This document shows, in pieces, positions 24,551 through 38,279 of a stretch of 64,000 nucleotides of DNA (within the stretch, counting starts at the first letter, position 1; each line of letters begins with the position of its first letter). Source of the DNA: Metapseudomonas otitidis (GTDB lineage: Bacteria > Pseudomonadota > Gammaproteobacteria > Pseudomonadales > Pseudomonadaceae); the NCBI RefSeq assembly GCF_900111835.1, contig NZ_FOJP01000020.1, forward strand, positions 62,001 through 126,000. Reading direction: 5' to 3'. A model generated the notes under the pieces. It saw only the letters and a program-made list of their open reading frames with translations. It was not told where the DNA came from and searched no databases. The translations under genes and the position numbers were made by a program.

Positions 24551-27382
24551 ATGACCGATTACAAAGCGACCCTCAACCTGCCGGAAACGGCATTTCCGAT
24601 GAAGGCCGGTCTTCCCCAGCGTGAGCCGGAGACCCTGCAGCGCTGGGACTCCATTGGGCTCTATCAGAAGCTGCGCCAGATCGGTGAGGGCCGCCCCACG
24701 TTCATCCTCCACGATGGCCCGCCCTACGCGAACGGCGAGATCCACATCGGCCACGCGCTGAACAAGATCCTCAAGGACATCATCGTCCGCTCCAAGACCC
24801 TGGCCGGCTACGACGCGCCCTACGTGCCGGGCTGGGACTGCCATGGCCTGCCCATCGAGCACAAGGTGGAGACCACCCACGGCAAGAACCTGCCGGCGGA
24901 CAAGGTCCGCGAGCTGTGCCGCACCTACGCCGCCGAGCAGATCGAGCTGCAGAAGGCCGACTTCATCCGCCTGGGTGTGCTGGGTGACTGGAGCAACCCC
25001 TACAAGACCATGAACTTCGCCAACGAAGCCGGCGAGATCCGTGCCCTGGCCGAGATGGTCAAGGGCGGCTTCGTGTTCAAGGGGCTGAAGCCGGTCAACT
25101 GGTGCTTCGACTGCGGTTCGGCCCTGGCCGAGGCCGAGGTGGAGTACAAGGACAAGCAGTCCGACGCCATCGACGTTGCCTTCCCGGTGGAAGACGCCGA
25201 CAAGCTGGCTGCCGCCTTCGGCCTGGCCAGCCTGCCCAAGCCGGCCGCCATCGTGATCTGGACCACCACCCCCTGGACCATCCCGGCCAACCAGGCGCTG
25301 AACGTCCACCCCGAATTCGAGTACGCCCTGGTGGACACCGGCGCTCGCCTGCTGGTGCTGGCGACCGAACTGGTGGAGTCCTGCCTGGCTCGCTACGGCC
25401 TCGAAGGCCAGGTAATCGCCACCGCCAAGGGCGAGGCGCTGGAGCACATTCGCTTCCGCCATCCGTTCTACGAGCGCTTCTCCCCGGTCTACCTGGCCGA
25501 GTACGTCGAGCTGGGCGCCGGCACGGGCGTGGTGCACTCGGCGCCGGCCTATGGCGAGGATGACTTCCGCTCCTGCAAGAACTACGGCATGAGCAATGAC
25601 GACATCCTCAGCCCGGTGCAGAGCAATGGCGTGTATGTGGCCGACCTGCCGTTCTTCGGTGGCCAGTTCATCTGGAAGGCCAACCCGGCCATTGTCGCCA
25701 AGCTGGAAGAAGTGGGCGCGCTGCTCAAGCACGAGGCGATCAAGCACAGCTACATGCACTGCTGGCGCCACAAGACCCCGCTGATCTATCGCGCTACCGC
25801 CCAGTGGTTCGTCGGTATGGACAAGCAGCCCAACCAGGGCGGCACCCTCCGCGAGCGTGCCCTGGCGGCCATCGAGCAGACCCAGTTCACCCCGGCCTGG
25901 GGCCAGGCGCGCCTGCACAGCATGATCGCCGGCCGTCCTGACTGGTGCATCTCGCGCCAGCGCAACTGGGGCGTGCCGATCCCGTTCTTCCTGCACAAGG
26001 CCACCGGCGAGCTGCACCCGCGCACCGTCGAGCTGATGGAGGAAGTGGCCAAGCGCGTCGAGCAGCAGGGCATCGAGGCCTGGTTCAAGCTGGAGCCGGC
26101 CGAGCTGCTGGGCGACGAGGCCGGTGACTACGAGAAGATCCTCGACACCCTGGACGTCTGGTTCGATTCCGGCACCACCCACTGGCACGTGCTGCGTGGT
26201 TCGCACCCGCAAGGCCACGCCAGCGGTCCGCGTGCGGACCTCTACCTGGAAGGCTCCGACCAGCACCGCGGCTGGTTCCATTCCTCGTTGCTGACCGGCA
26301 GCGCCATCGACGGCCATGCGCCCTACAAGGGCCTGCTGACCCACGGCTTCACCGTGGACGAGCGCGGCCACAAGATGTCCAAGTCCCTGGGCAACACCGT
26401 GGCGCCGCAGAAGATCAACAACACCCTGGGCGCCGACATCCTGCGCCTGTGGGTTGCGGCCACCGACTACTCGGGCGAGATGGCCGTTTCCGACCAGATC
26501 CTGCAGCGCAGCGCCGACGCCTACCGGCGTATCCGCAACACCGCGCGCTTCATGCTGGCCAACCTCAACGGCTTCGATCCGGCCCGCGACCTGCTGCCGC
26601 CGGAGCAGATGCTCGACCTCGACCGCTGGGCGCTGGACGCCGCTGCGCGCCTGCAGGACGAGATCCTCGAGGCCTATGGCGAGTACCGCTTCTGGAACGT
26701 CTACTCGAAGCTGCACAACTTCTGCGTGCAGGAGCTGGGCGGTTTCTACCTCGACATCATCAAGGACCGTCAGTACACCACCCGTGCCGACAGCGTGGCC
26801 CGTCGTTCCTGCCAGACCGCGCTGTTCCACATCACCGAGGCGCTGGTGCGCTGGATCGCGCCGATCCTGGCCTTCACCGCCGAGGAGATCTGGCAGTACC
26901 TGCCGGGCGAGCGCAACGAGTCGGTCATGCTGAACACCTGGTACGAGGGCCTGGCCCGCCTGCCGGAAGGTTTCGCCCTGGATGCGGCCTACTGGACCCG
27001 CGTCATGGCGGTTAAGGGGGCGGTCAACAAGGAGCTGGAGGCCCTGCGTTCGGCCAAGGCCATCGGTGGCAACCTGCAGGCCGAAGTCACCCTGTTCGGC
27101 GACGACGCCCTGCAGGCCGACCTGGCCCGGTTGGGCAACGAGCTGCGCTTCGTGCTCATCACCTCCACCGCTGAAGTCCGCCCGGCGGGCGAGGCGCCGG
27201 AGCAGGCCGTGGCCACCGAGGTGCCAGGCCTGAAGCTGCGCATCCTCAAGTCCGAACACGCCAAGTGCGGCCGTTGCTGGCACCACCGTGCGGACGTCGG
27301 CACCCACGCGGCACACCCGGAGCTGTGCGGTCGTTGCGTGGAGAACATCGAAGGCGCCGGTGAGGTTCGCCACCATGCCTGA
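24551..27382 (+). CDS. ileS: Isoleucyl-tRNA synthetase
   Basis: Charges tRNA-Ile. The 943-residue class I synthetase has HIGH ([10 protein letters not shown], near residue 67) and KMSKS ([10 protein letters not shown], near 612). The editing (CP1) domain includes [11 protein letters not shown] and the [16 protein letters not shown] threonine-rich pocket. A C-terminal zinc finger, CGRCWHH...LCGRCV, is intact. This architecture is the bacterial, mupirocin-sensitive type. It starts 15 bp after ribF and overlaps lspA by 8 bp. Confidence 0.98.
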   Translation: MTDYKATLNLPETAFPMKAGLPQREPETLQRWDSIGLYQKLRQIGEGRPTFILHDGPPYANGEIHIGHALNKILKDIIVRSKTLAGYDAPYVPGWDCHGLPIEHKVETTHGKNLPADKVRELCRTYAAEQIELQKADFIRLGVLGDWSNPYKTMNFANEAGEIRALAEMVKGGFVFKGLKPVNWCFDCGSALAEAEVEYKDKQSDAIDVAFPVEDADKLAAAFGLASLPKPAAIVIWTTTPWTIPANQALNVHPEFEYALVDTGARLLVLATELVESCLARYGLEGQVIATAKGEALEHIRFRHPFYERFSPVYLAEYVELGAGTGVVHSAPAYGEDDFRSCKNYGMSNDDILSPVQSNGVYVADLPFFGGQFIWKANPAIVAKLEEVGALLKHEAIKHSYMHCWRHKTPLIYRATAQWFVGMDKQPNQGGTLRERALAAIEQTQFTPAWGQARLHSMIAGRPDWCISRQRNWGVPIPFFLHKATGELHPRTVELMEEVAKRVEQQGIEAWFKLEPAELLGDEAGDYEKILDTLDVWFDSGTTHWHVLRGSHPQGHASGPRADLYLEGSDQHRGWFHSSLLTGSAIDGHAPYKGLLTHGFTVDERGHKMSKSLGNTVAPQKINNTLGADILRLWVAATDYSGEMAVSDQILQRSADAYRRIRNTARFMLANLNGFDPARDLLPPEQMLDLDRWALDAAARLQDEILEAYGEYRFWNVYSKLHNFCVQELGGFYLDIIKDRQYTTRADSVARRSCQTALFHITEALVRWIAPILAFTAEEIWQYLPGERNESVMLNTWYEGLARLPEGFALDAAYWTRVMAVKGAVNKELEALRSAKAIGGNLQAEVTLFGDDALQADLARLGNELRFVLITSTAEVRPAGEAPEQAVATEVPGLKLRILKSEHAKCGRCWHHRADVGTHAAHPELCGRCVENIEGAGEVRHHA

Positions 27383-27881
27383 GGCCCGTTTCGGTCGGCT
27401 GGGCTGGCTGCTGCTGAGCGTCCTGGTGTTCCTGCTGGACCAGGGCACCAAGTGGGCAGTGCTGGACCTGATCCCCAAGCACACCCGCATCACGGTGATC
27501 CCCGGCTGGTTCGACTGGACCCACGTCTACAACACCGGCGCTGCCTTCAGCTTCCTGGCGGACAGCTCGGGCTGGCAGCGCTGGCTGTTCGCGCTCATCG
27601 CCATCGTGGTGAGCGGCGTGCTGGTGGTCTGGCTCAAGCGCCTGAAGGCCGACGAAACCTGGCTGGCCATCGCCCTGGCCGCCGTGCTCGGTGGCGCGTT
27701 GGGCAACCTGTACGACCGCGTGGTGCTGGGCCACGTGGTCGACTTCCTCCTGGTGCACTGGCAGGACCGCTGGTATTTCCCGGCGTTCAACCTCGCCGAC
27801 ACCGCGATCACCCTCGGCGCCATCATGCTGGCGCTGGATATGTTCAAGACGAAGAAGTCCGGAGAAGCCGCCCATGACTGA
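27375..27881 (+). CDS. lspA: Lipoprotein signal peptidase II
   Basis: Cleaves prolipoprotein signal peptides after lipidation, in the inner membrane. The 168-residue protein has four membrane helices. The catalytic aspartates are Asp123 (GHVVDFLL) and Asp142 (FNLADTAIT), with the conserved NTGAAFSF loop. It overlaps the ileS stop by 8 bp and the fkpB start by 8 bp, so translation is coupled. One target in this window is the lipoprotein BamD. Confidence 0.96.
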   Translation: MPEARFGRLGWLLLSVLVFLLDQGTKWAVLDLIPKHTRITVIPGWFDWTHVYNTGAAFSFLADSSGWQRWLFALIAIVVSGVLVVWLKRLKADETWLAIALAAVLGGALGNLYDRVVLGHVVDFLLVHWQDRWYFPAFNLADTAITLGAIMLALDMFKTKKSGEAAHD

Positions 27882-28326
27882 GTCCCTCGCCACCGAGCTG
27901 CGCATCGGCCCGGACCGTGAAGTGACGCTGAACTTCGCCATCAAGCTGGAGAACGGCGACGTGGTCGACAGCACCTTCGGCAAGCAGCCGGCCACCTTCA
28001 AGGTCGGCGACGGCAACCTGCTGCCGGGCTTCGAGAACGCGCTGTTCGGCCTCAAGGCCGGTGACCGCCGCGAACTGCCCATCACCCCCGAGCAGGGTTT
28101 CGGCCAGCCGAACGAGCAGAACGTCCAGGTCATGCCCCGTGGCCAGTTCCAGGACATGGAGCTGTCCGAAGGCCTGCTGATCATCTTCAACGACGCCGCC
28201 AACGCCGAGTTGCCCGGTGTCGTGAAGGCCTTCGACGCTGACCGCGTGACCATCGACTTCAACCACCCGCTGGCCGGCAAGACGCTGTGCTTCGAGGTGG
28301 AAATCCTGGCGGTTCGCCCGCTCTGA
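27874..28326 (+). CDS. fkpB: FKBP-type peptidyl-prolyl isomerase FkpB (SlpA)
   Basis: A 150-residue SlyD-like FKBP isomerase and chaperone. The N-terminal FKBP strands ([34 protein letters not shown]) and the inserted IF chaperone domain ([18 protein letters not shown]) are visible. Unlike SlyD, it lacks a His-rich metal-binding tail. It overlaps lspA and precedes ispH, the conserved order. Confidence 0.94.
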   Translation: MTESLATELRIGPDREVTLNFAIKLENGDVVDSTFGKQPATFKVGDGNLLPGFENALFGLKAGDRRELPITPEQGFGQPNEQNVQVMPRGQFQDMELSEGLLIIFNDAANAELPGVVKAFDADRVTIDFNHPLAGKTLCFEVEILAVRPL

Positions 28327-28375
28327 TCCGTTTCCCGACAGGGGAGGGCGGCCGGCAGGCCTGGAGGTAACAAGC

Positions 28376-29320
28376 ATGCAGATCAAACTCGCCAACCCCC
28401 GTGGGTTCTGTGCCGGCGTTGACCGTGCCATCGAGATCGTCAACCGTGCGCTGGAAGTGTTCGGCCCGCCGATCTACGTCCGCCACGAAGTGGTGCACAA
28501 CAAGTTCGTCGTCGAAGACCTGCGCGCCCGTGGCGCCGTGTTCGTCGAAGAGCTGGATCAGGTGCCGGACAACGTCATCGTCATCTTCAGCGCCCACGGC
28601 GTGTCCCAGGCCGTGCGCCAGGAGGCCGAGCGCCGTGGCCTCAAGGTCTTCGACGCCACCTGTCCGCTGGTGACCAAGGTGCACATGGAGGTGGCCCGCT
28701 ACAGCCGTGACGGCCGGGAGTGCGTGCTGATCGGCCACGCCGGTCACCCGGAAGTGGAAGGCACCATGGGCCAGTACGACACCGTCAATGGCGGCGCGAT
28801 CTACCTGGTGGAGAACGAGGACGACGTGGAGCGCCTGGTGGTTCGCAACCCCGAGGCTTTGTCCTTCGTCACCCAGACGACTCTTTCCATGGACGACACC
28901 AGCCGCGTGATCGATGCCCTGCGGGCGCGCTTCCCTTCCATCGGCGGGCCGCGCAAGGACGACATCTGCTACGCCACCCAGAACCGCCAGGACGCGGTGA
29001 AGCAACTGGCTGACGAAAGTGATGTGGTGCTGGTGGTGGGCAGCCCCAACAGCTCCAACTCCAACCGCCTGCGCGAACTTGCCGAGCGCATCGGCACCCC
29101 GGCCTACCTGATCGACGGCGCCGAAGACCTGCAGCAGGGCTGGTTCGCCGGTGTGCAGCGGGTCGGCATCACCGCCGGCGCCTCTGCCCCCGAGGTGCTG
29201 GTGCAGGGCGTGATCCAGCAACTGCGCGAGTGGGGCGCCGAGGTAGCGCTTGAGCTGGACGGGCGGCCGGAGAACGTTACCTTCTCGATGCCCAAGGAGC
29301 TGCGGGTCAAGGCGATCTGA
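28376..29320 (+). CDS. ispH: 4-hydroxy-3-methylbut-2-enyl diphosphate reductase
   Basis: The last step of the MEP isoprenoid pathway, reducing HMBPP to IPP and DMAPP with a 4Fe-4S cluster. The 314-residue protein has the three cluster cysteines: Cys12 ([11 protein letters not shown]), one in [12 protein letters not shown], and one in [11 protein letters not shown]. The SNSNRL-type phosphate-binding motif follows. A GGAGG site lies about 8 nt before the ATG. A strong terminator follows the stop codon. Confidence 0.97.
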   Translation: MQIKLANPRGFCAGVDRAIEIVNRALEVFGPPIYVRHEVVHNKFVVEDLRARGAVFVEELDQVPDNVIVIFSAHGVSQAVRQEAERRGLKVFDATCPLVTKVHMEVARYSRDGRECVLIGHAGHPEVEGTMGQYDTVNGGAIYLVENEDDVERLVVRNPEALSFVTQTTLSMDDTSRVIDALRARFPSIGGPRKDDICYATQNRQDAVKQLADESDVVLVVGSPNSSNSNRLRELAERIGTPAYLIDGAEDLQQGWFAGVQRVGITAGASAPEVLVQGVIQQLREWGAEVALELDGRPENVTFSMPKELRVKAI

Positions 29321-29336
29321 GCTACGGCAGTAAATA

Positions 29337-29362
29337 AAAACGGGGGCTTCGGCCCCCGTTTT
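29337..29362 (+). terminator. Intrinsic terminator after ispH
   Basis: CGGGGGC-TTCG-GCCCCCG with flanking A and T runs, a very stable hairpin with a UUCG-type tetraloop, 20 bp after the ispH stop codon. Confidence 0.93.
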
Positions 29363-29372
29363 CATTGCCCAT

Positions 29373-29404
29373 GAAAAATGCCGCCCATCAGGGATGGGCG
29401 GCAT
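29373..29404 (-). terminator. Intrinsic terminator after clpB
   Basis: A perfect 12-bp stem ATGCCGCCCATC/GATGGGCGGCAT with a 3-nt loop, followed on the minus strand by five Ts. It lies 16 bp after the clpB stop codon and converges with the ispH terminator. Confidence 0.92.
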
Positions 29405-29419
29405 GGAGGGTGCGATGGA

Positions 29420-31984
<2,565 letters not shown>

Positions 31985-32059
31985 GGGGCAGTCCTTCCTC
32001 TAAGGGGCGGGCTGGGGCGATGAGCGCCCCGAAGACGATGAGCTCGCCGGGATGCAGTG

Positions 32060-32088
32060 TAGATAAGGACGATTCTGGGCGATTCAAG
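32060..32088 (-). promoter_or_regulatory. Sigma32 heat-shock promoter of clpB
   Basis: On the minus strand CTTGAA (32088-32083) is followed after 14 bp by CCTTATCTA (32068-32060), matching 7 of 9 positions of the sigma32 -10 element CCCCATNTA. This fits heat induction of clpB. Confidence 0.7.
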
Positions 32089-32116
32089 GTGCCCGGCCTT
32101 GATGCAGGTCAGTGGC

Positions 32117-32842
32117 TCAATCGGCCAGCCAGACGAGGCTCGCGAAGCGCCCGGTGCGGGAGGCGCGGCGGTAGGAGTAGAAGCGCGGGTCGCTGACGGT
32201 GCAGAAACCGCCGCCATGGACCGCAGTGATGCCACGGGCGGCGAGGCGGATGCGGGCGAGGGCGTAGATATCCGCCAGGTAGCGGCCGGCATTTGCGCTG
32301 GGGCGGAAGGCGGTGTCTGCTTCGGCGTGCTGGGCGATGAAGGCGTCGCGAACCTCCGGGCCGACTTCGAAGGCTTCCGGGCCGATGGCCGGTCCGAGCC
32401 AGACCAGGATCTGGTCCGCCGGTGTGGCCAGTGCATCCAGCGTGGCTTCCAGTACGCCGTTTGCCAGGCCGCGCCAGCCTGCATGAGCGGCTGCGACACG
32501 GGTGCCGTCGCGGTTGCAGAAGAGCGCGGGCAGGCAGTCGGCGGTCATCACCAGGCTGGCGATGCCGGGGGTCTGGCTCCAGCTGGCGTCAGCCGTCTCT
32601 ACGCGGGAGGGATCGGCTTCGACCACGCGGGTGCCGTGTACCTGGCTGAGCCAGGCGGGCTGGCAGCCGAGGGTGGTCGTGAGCTTGAGGCGGTTGCTGG
32701 CGACGGCGGCGGGGTCGTCGTCGACGTGGTCACCGAGGTTGAAGCTGTCGTAGGGCGGAAGGCTGACGCCGTCGGCGCGGGTGGTCACGCAGGCCCTGAC
32801 CCGCGCGGGAGCGGGCCAGTCGGGCGTGAGCCAGCCCGTCAT
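32117..32842 (-). CDS. pgeF: Peptidoglycan editing factor PgeF (YfiH, laccase-like)
   Basis: A 241-residue protein of the Cu-oxidase_4/YfiH family (PF02578), formerly called polyphenol oxidase. It is now linked to removal of misincorporated amino acids from peptidoglycan precursors. Signatures are [33 protein letters not shown] and [12 protein letters not shown], giving the His-Cys-His metal site. Its start overlaps the rluD stop by 1 bp, so the two are coupled, as in most Pseudomonas. Confidence 0.93.
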   Translation of the reverse strand: MTGWLTPDWPAPARVRACVTTRADGVSLPPYDSFNLGDHVDDDPAAVASNRLKLTTTLGCQPAWLSQVHGTRVVEADPSRVETADASWSQTPGIASLVMTADCLPALFCNRDGTRVAAAHAGWRGLANGVLEATLDALATPADQILVWLGPAIGPEAFEVGPEVRDAFIAQHAEADTAFRPSANAGRYLADIYALARIRLAARGITAVHGGGFCTVSDPRFYSYRRASRTGRFASLVWLAD

Positions 32843-33813
32843 CAGACGAAGGACTCGTTGTCCTGCCGCAGCAGGGTCAGCAGCCAGACGAAGTCATCGG
32901 GCAGCGGGGATTCCCACTTCATGCGATCACCGGTTTCCGGGTGGTCGAGTTCCAGGAAGCGGGCGTGCAGCGCCTGGCGGGGAAATTCTTTCAGCGTCTG
33001 TACCAGGGTCGGGCTCGCTGCCGGCGGAATGCGGAAGCGGCCGCCGTACACCGGGTCACCTACCAGTGGGTGGTTGATGTAGGCCATGTGCACGCGGATC
33101 TGGTGGGTGCGGCCGGTCTCCAGCTTGACCCGGGTGTGGGTGTGGGAACGGAACCGTTCCAGCACGCGGTAGTGGCTGACGGCCTGCTTGCCACCAGCCA
33201 CCACGCCCATGCGCTGGCGCTGCTGGGAGCTGCGGCCGATGGGCGCGTCGACCTTGCCACCTGCGGTGATCACGCCGACGACGATGGCTTCGTAGATGCG
33301 GCTGACGGTCCGGGCCTGCAACTGGGCGACCAGCTTGGTGTGGGCTTCGAGGGTCTTGGCCACCACCATCAGGCCGGTGGTGTCCTTGTCGAGGCGATGC
33401 ACGATGCCGGCCCGGGGCACGTTGGCCAGGTCGGGGGCATGGTGCAGCAGGGCATTGAGCAGGGTGCCGTCCATGTGGCCGGCCGCCGGGTGCACCACCA
33501 GGCCGGCGGGCTTGTCCAGCACCAGCAGGTGGTCGTCCTCGTAGACGATGTTCAGCTCGATGTCCTGGGCCACCCACTCGCCCTGGGACTCCAGCTCGGC
33601 ATCGAGCGCCAGCACGGAACCGCCATAGACGGTGTCGCGGGGGCGGAGCACCTGGCCGTCCACGGTGAGTCGCCCTTCCTTGATCCAGGCGGACAGGCGG
33701 GAGCGGGAGTGTTCGTCGAAGAGTTGTGCGGCAACCTGGTCCAGGCGTTGCCCGCCCAAATCGGACGGCACCTCGGCACTCAGTTGGATGGCCTGTTTGT
33801 TGGTCGGGGACAT
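32842..33813 (-). CDS. rluD: 23S rRNA pseudouridine synthase RluD
   Basis: Makes pseudouridines 1911, 1915 and 1917 in helix 69 of 23S rRNA. The 323-residue protein has an N-terminal S4 domain (about 20-80) and the RluA-type catalytic domain with [12 protein letters not shown], where Asp142 is the nucleophile. [10 protein letters not shown] is also typical. The start at 33813 ([15 protein letters not shown]) is chosen because the frame upstream lacks similarity and runs into the divergent bamD promoter area. Confidence 0.95.
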   Translation of the reverse strand: MSPTNKQAIQLSAEVPSDLGGQRLDQVAAQLFDEHSRSRLSAWIKEGRLTVDGQVLRPRDTVYGGSVLALDAELESQGEWVAQDIELNIVYEDDHLLVLDKPAGLVVHPAAGHMDGTLLNALLHHAPDLANVPRAGIVHRLDKDTTGLMVVAKTLEAHTKLVAQLQARTVSRIYEAIVVGVITAGGKVDAPIGRSSQQRQRMGVVAGGKQAVSHYRVLERFRSHTHTRVKLETGRTHQIRVHMAYINHPLVGDPVYGGRFRIPPAASPTLVQTLKEFPRQALHARFLELDHPETGDRMKWESPLPDDFVWLLTLLRQDNESFV

Positions 33814-33960
33814 GCTCGAAAACGGCGGGGCGCAGCCTTTGGTTTCGGCCACGCGCTTGTGGTTAAATACGGCGTCTTTGTCCTGGGAAAGCCCAGGGCG
33901 CCCATCATAACAGGACGGCTCCGCCCAAGACAGCGGACCGTCACAGGGACGCAAGCCACC

Positions 33961-34959
33961 ATGCAAGTGAAACACCTGCTGCTGATCGCCATTCTCGCCC
34001 TCACCGCCGCGTGTTCCTCCAAAGAAGTGGTCGACGAGAACCTGAGCGAGTCCGAGCTGTACCAGCAGGCTCAGTCCGACCTAGACAACAAGAGCTATTC
34101 CAGCGCCGTCGCCAAGCTCAAGGCCCTCGAGTCCCGCTACCCCTTCGGGCGCTACGCCGAGCAGGCCCAGCTCGAGCTGATCTACGCCTACTACAAGAAC
34201 GTCGAGCCGGAGGCCGCCAAGTCGGCCGCCGAGCGTTTCATCCGCCTGCACCCGCAGCACGCCAACGTCGACTACGCCTACTACCTGAAGGGCCTGGCCT
34301 CCTTCGAACAGGATCGTGGCCTGCTGGCGCGCTTCCTGCCGCTGGACATGACCAAGCGTGACCCGGGTGCCGCCCGCGACTCCTACAACGAGTTCGCCCA
34401 GCTCACCAGCCGCTACCCCCACAGCCGCTACGCGCCGGACGCCAAGCAGCGCATGGTCTACCTGCGTAACCTGCTGGCCGCCTACGAAATCCACGTCGCC
34501 CACTACTACCTGACCCGCCAGGCCTATGTCGCCGCCGGCAACCGCGGTCGCTACGTGGTGGAGAACTTCCAAGGCACCCCCGCCGTGGGCGATGGCCTGG
34601 CCGTGATGGTGGAGTCCTACCAGCGCCTGGGTCTGGATGACCTGGCCGCGACCAGCCTGGAAACCCTGAAGTTGAACTACCCCGAGCACCCGAGCCTGGT
34701 CGATGGCCAGTTCGTGCCCCGCGAGGACGAAGCCGATAACCGCAGCTGGCTGGCCAAGGCCACCCTCGGCCTGATCGAGAGCGAAGCGCCGCTGCCCCCG
34801 GGCCAGACCCGCGCCAACCAGGACGTGATCAAGCAGTACGAAGACGCCAGGGAAGAAATCCCGGACGAGCTCCAGCCCGAGAACGCCTCGGCTGGTGGCG
34901 ATACCGGCGGCAAGAAGCGCTCCTGGTTCAGCTACATGACCTTCGGCCTCTTCGACTGA
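33961..34959 (+). CDS. bamD: Outer-membrane assembly lipoprotein BamD
   Basis: An essential lipoprotein of the BAM complex that inserts outer-membrane barrels. The 332-residue protein has a type II signal with lipobox LTAAC at residues 14-18 (Cys18 lipidated). TPR-like repeats fill residues 30-240 ([33 protein letters not shown]). The C-terminal 90 residues are longer than in E. coli (245 aa total), as is usual in Pseudomonas. It diverges from rluD and ends with an intrinsic terminator. Confidence 0.95.
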   Translation: MQVKHLLLIAILALTAACSSKEVVDENLSESELYQQAQSDLDNKSYSSAVAKLKALESRYPFGRYAEQAQLELIYAYYKNVEPEAAKSAAERFIRLHPQHANVDYAYYLKGLASFEQDRGLLARFLPLDMTKRDPGAARDSYNEFAQLTSRYPHSRYAPDAKQRMVYLRNLLAAYEIHVAHYYLTRQAYVAAGNRGRYVVENFQGTPAVGDGLAVMVESYQRLGLDDLAATSLETLKLNYPEHPSLVDGQFVPREDEADNRSWLAKATLGLIESEAPLPPGQTRANQDVIKQYEDAREEIPDELQPENASAGGDTGGKKRSWFSYMTFGLFD

Positions 34960-34973
34960 GGCGGATGGACAGT

Positions 34974-35000
34974 AAAAAGAGGCCTGCGGGCCTCTTTTTT
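34974..35000 (+). terminator. Intrinsic terminator after bamD
   Basis: AAAAAGAGGCC-TGCG-GGCCTCTTTTTT, an 11-bp stem with a strong T run, 15 bp after the bamD stop codon. Confidence 0.93.
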
Positions 35001-35105
35001 CATGCCTGCGAGGACACAGTGCACAGCACTGCCTTTAGCTGCTGGGCGTGGGGAAACGCCTTGGCTTAAACTGCTGGCCTTTCCCCGGACACTCGAGTTC
35101 GACGC

Positions 35106-35342
35106 ATGTTGCGCCTGATCTTCTGGATTGCCGTCATTTTTGCTGCCGTATGGGTATGGCGCCGCATGAAGGCCCGCCCGCCCCGCCAGGAGGCTCCGCC
35201 CTCCGAGCCGGCCGCCAGCCCCATGGTTCGCTGCGCCCAGTGTGGCGTCCACGTTCCCCAGTCCGAAGCCCTGCTCAGTGCCCAGCGCTGGTACTGCAGC
35301 CAGGCCCACCTCGAACAAGGCAAGGCCAGTGGCGAGCACTGA
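35106..35342 (+). CDS. Small membrane-anchored zinc-ribbon-like protein
   Basis: A 78-residue protein with one N-terminal membrane helix (LIFWIAVIFAAVWVW) followed by a Pro-rich linker. A small metal-binding module follows with MVRCAQCGVHVPQSEAL and YCSQAHLEQG (CxxC...C..H pattern). It is the PP0621-type protein found between bamD and pilS in Pseudomonas. The function is unknown. Its last 14 bp overlap the pilS start, suggesting coupling to the pilus two-component system. Confidence 0.85.
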   Translation: MLRLIFWIAVIFAAVWVWRRMKARPPRQEAPPSEPAASPMVRCAQCGVHVPQSEALLSAQRWYCSQAHLEQGKASGEH

Positions 35343-36924
35343 GTCGCCCTCCCTGGCGAGTAACCAGATCCGACGGATCTTCCGCCTTTACAACCTGTAT
35401 CGCCTGCTGATCGGCCTGGCACTGGTCGGGCTGATTTCCAGTGAGCTGGACAGCGAGCTGCTGAACCTGGCCCGTGTCCAGCTGTTCCGTAATGCCAGCT
35501 GGTTCTACCTGCTGCTGAACATCCTCATTGCGCTGATGGTGCGCCGCCCCCAGCACATGCTGCAGGTGTTCAGCCTGGCGCTGGTGGACGTCATCCTGCT
35601 GTCCTGCATCTTCTATGCAGCGGGCGGTTCGCCCAGCGGCATCGGCAACCTGATCATCGTTGCGGTAGCCATTGCCAACATCCTGCTGCGTGGGCGTATC
35701 GGGCTGCTGATCGCCGCCGTCGCCGCCATCGGGATGATCTACCTGACCTTCTACCTGAGCTTGTCGCGCCCGGAAGCGGCCAACCAGTACGTACAGGCCG
35801 GTGCGCTCGGGGCGCTGTGCTTTGCAGGCGCCCTGTTCGTGCAGGGCATCAGCCGGCGCCTGCAGTTGAGCGAGACCCTGGCCGAGCAGCGTGCTGCCGA
35901 CGTGGCCAATCTGGAAGCGCTCAACGCGCTCATCCTGCAGCGCATGCGCACCGGCATCCTGGTGCTGGACAGCCGTCACCGGGTGTTGCTGGCCAACCAG
36001 GCTGCCCAGGCGATGCTGGGGCACGACGGGCTGGCGGGGCGCCCCCTCGGGCCGCACTGCCCGGAGCTGCTCAAGCGACTGGAGCAGTGGTGGGACAACC
36101 CGACCCTGCGCCCCCAGAGCCTGCAGCCGGTACCCGACGGCACGGTGCTGCAGCCCAGTTTCGTCCAGCTGCAGCGCGGTGAGCAGCTGGATACGCTGGT
36201 CTTCCTCGAAGACATTTCGCAGATCGCCCAGCAGGCGCAGCAGCTGAAGCTGGCTTCCCTGGGGCGGCTGACCGCCGGTATCGCCCATGAGATCCGCAAT
36301 CCCCTAGGCGCCATCAGTCATGCCGCCCAGCTGTTGCAGGAGTCCGAAGAGCTGGAGGGGCCCGACCGCCGCCTGGCGCAGATCATCCAGGATCATTCCC
36401 GGCGGATGAACCTCGTCATCGAGAACGTCCTGCAACTGTCGCGGCGCCGCCAGTCGGAACCGCAGTTGCTGGATCTCAAGTACTGGCTGCACCGATTCGC
36501 CAGCGAGTTCCGCAGCGCCTCACCGGTGGGCCAGACCCTTCACCTGGAAACCAACCCGGGCAGCATCCAGACCCGCATGGACCCCCACCAGCTCACCCAG
36601 GTGCTGACCAACCTGGTGCAGAACGGCCTGCGCTACAGCGCGCAGAAGCATCGCCAGGGGCAGGTCTGGCTGAAACTCTTCCGTGACGCCGAGAGCGACC
36701 TGCCCATACTGGAAGTGATGGACGACGGCCCCGGCGTCGCCGAGGAGCAGCTCCATCACCTGTTCGAGCCCTTCCACACCACGGAGAACAAGGGCACCGG
36801 GCTCGGCCTGTACATCTCCCGCGAGCTGTGCGAGAGCAACCAGGCCCGCCTTGACTATCGACCCCGCGAAGGCGGCGGCAGCTGTTTCCGCATCACCTTC
36901 GCCCATCCGCGAAAACTGAGTTGA
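35329..36924 (+). CDS. pilS: Sensor histidine kinase PilS
   Basis: Membrane sensor that controls pilin transcription through PilR. The 531-residue protein has about six N-terminal membrane helices (residues 20-180), a PAS-like region and a HisKA motif IAHEIRNPLGAISH. The HATPase domain has N box NLVQNGLRYS, G1 DDGPGVAEE and G2 GTGLGLYIS. A GTG at 35329 with an AAGG site is the best start, because the first residues then align with RRIFRLYNLYRLLIG. It overlaps the upstream small gene and pilR follows after 2 bp. Confidence 0.93.
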   Translation: MASTESPSLASNQIRRIFRLYNLYRLLIGLALVGLISSELDSELLNLARVQLFRNASWFYLLLNILIALMVRRPQHMLQVFSLALVDVILLSCIFYAAGGSPSGIGNLIIVAVAIANILLRGRIGLLIAAVAAIGMIYLTFYLSLSRPEAANQYVQAGALGALCFAGALFVQGISRRLQLSETLAEQRAADVANLEALNALILQRMRTGILVLDSRHRVLLANQAAQAMLGHDGLAGRPLGPHCPELLKRLEQWWDNPTLRPQSLQPVPDGTVLQPSFVQLQRGEQLDTLVFLEDISQIAQQAQQLKLASLGRLTAGIAHEIRNPLGAISHAAQLLQESEELEGPDRRLAQIIQDHSRRMNLVIENVLQLSRRRQSEPQLLDLKYWLHRFASEFRSASPVGQTLHLETNPGSIQTRMDPHQLTQVLTNLVQNGLRYSAQKHRQGQVWLKLFRDAESDLPILEVMDDGPGVAEEQLHHLFEPFHTTENKGTGLGLYISRELCESNQARLDYRPREGGGSCFRITFAHPRKLS

Positions 36925-36926
36925 CC

Positions 36927-38267
36927 ATGACCCGACAGAGAGCCCTGATCGTCGACGACGAGCCCGATATCCGCGAACTGCTGGAGATCACCCTCGGCCG
37001 GATGAAGCTGGACACCCGCAGCGCCCGCAACGTCAAGGAGGCCCGCGATTGGCTGGCCCGCGAACCGTTCGACCTCTGCCTCACGGACATGCGCTTGCCC
37101 GATGGCACCGGGCAGGAGCTGGTGCAGTACATCCAGCAGCGGCACCCCCAGGTGCCGGTGGCCATGATCACGGCCTACGGCAGCCTGGACACCGCCATCA
37201 ATGCCCTCAAGGCCGGTGCCTTCGACTTCCTGACCAAGCCGGTGGACCTTGGCCGTCTGCGCGAGCTGGTGGCGACTGCCCTGCGGCTGCGCAGCGGCGA
37301 ATCGGACGAAGAGGCCAGCGTCGACAGCCGCCTGCTGGGCGAATCGCCCCCGATGCGGGCGCTGCGCAACCAGATACAGAAGCTTGCCCGCAGCCAGGCG
37401 CCCGTCTACATCAGCGGCGAGTCGGGCAGCGGCAAGGAGCTGGTCGCGCGGCTCATCCATGAGCAAGGCCCGCGCGCCAGTCACCCATTTGTGCCGGTGA
37501 ACTGCGGTGCCATTCCGTCGGAGCTGATGGAGAGCGAGTTCTTCGGCCACAAGAAAGGCAGCTTCACCGGCGCCATCGAGGACAAGCAGGGCCTGTTCCA
37601 GGCTGCCCACGGTGGCACCCTGTTCCTCGACGAAGTGGCCGACCTGCCGCTGCCCATGCAGGTCAAGCTGCTGCGGGCCATCCAGGAGAAGGCGGTACGT
37701 GCCGTCGGCGGCCAGCAGGAGGTGGTTGTGGACGTGCGCATCCTCAGTGCCACTCACAAGGACCTGGCTGCCGAGGTGGCTGCCGGGCGATTCCGCCAGG
37801 ACCTGTTCTACCGGCTCAACGTGATCGAACTGGGGGTGCCGCCGTTGCGTGAGCGCCGCGAAGACATTCCCCGCCTGGCGGACGTGATGCTCAAGCGCCT
37901 GGCCGAAGCCTGCTCGCTGCCGGCCGCGACCCTTACCCGTGATGCGCTGGAGAAGCTCAAGACCTACCGCTTCCCCGGCAACGTGCGCGAGCTGGAGAAC
38001 ATGCTCGAGCGGGCCTACACCCTGTGCGAGAACGACCAGATCCAGCCCCATGACCTGCGCTTCACCGAGGCTGCGGGCGCGGCAGAAGGCGGCGAGGCGG
38101 ACCTCGCCAAGATCGACAACCTCGAGGACTACCTGGAGGAGATCGAGCGCAAGCTGATCATGCAGGCCCTGGAAGAGACCCGCTGGAACCGCACGGCAGC
38201 AGCCCAGCGTCTTGGGCTGACCTTTCGTTCCATGCGTTACAGGCTGAAGAAGCTGGGGATCGACTGA
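36927..38267 (+). CDS. pilR: Sigma54 response regulator PilR
   Basis: Activates pilA transcription with sigma54 when phosphorylated by PilS. The 446-residue protein has a receiver domain with the phosphoacceptor Asp in LCLTDMRLP. The AAA+ domain has Walker A GESGSGKEL, sigma54-contact loop GSFTGA and Walker B TLFLDEVAD. The C-terminal Fis-type helix-turn-helix is WNRTAAAQRLGLTFRSMRYR. The ATG at 36927 is chosen over a TTG two codons upstream. It converges with thiO, 12 bp away. Confidence 0.95.
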   Translation: MTRQRALIVDDEPDIRELLEITLGRMKLDTRSARNVKEARDWLAREPFDLCLTDMRLPDGTGQELVQYIQQRHPQVPVAMITAYGSLDTAINALKAGAFDFLTKPVDLGRLRELVATALRLRSGESDEEASVDSRLLGESPPMRALRNQIQKLARSQAPVYISGESGSGKELVARLIHEQGPRASHPFVPVNCGAIPSELMESEFFGHKKGSFTGAIEDKQGLFQAAHGGTLFLDEVADLPLPMQVKLLRAIQEKAVRAVGGQQEVVVDVRILSATHKDLAAEVAAGRFRQDLFYRLNVIELGVPPLRERREDIPRLADVMLKRLAEACSLPAATLTRDALEKLKTYRFPGNVRELENMLERAYTLCENDQIQPHDLRFTEAAGAAEGGEADLAKIDNLEDYLEEIERKLIMQALEETRWNRTAAAQRLGLTFRSMRYRLKKLGID

Positions 38268-38279
38268 TCCCCAGACAGG

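Noticed and set aside
22385-27493. A 1702-codon open frame antisense to murJ, ribF and ileS
   Set aside because: It spans well-identified genes on the other strand; long antisense frames are expected in high-GC DNA with strong third-position bias. The translation resembles no family and is His/Val/Gly/Gln-rich.
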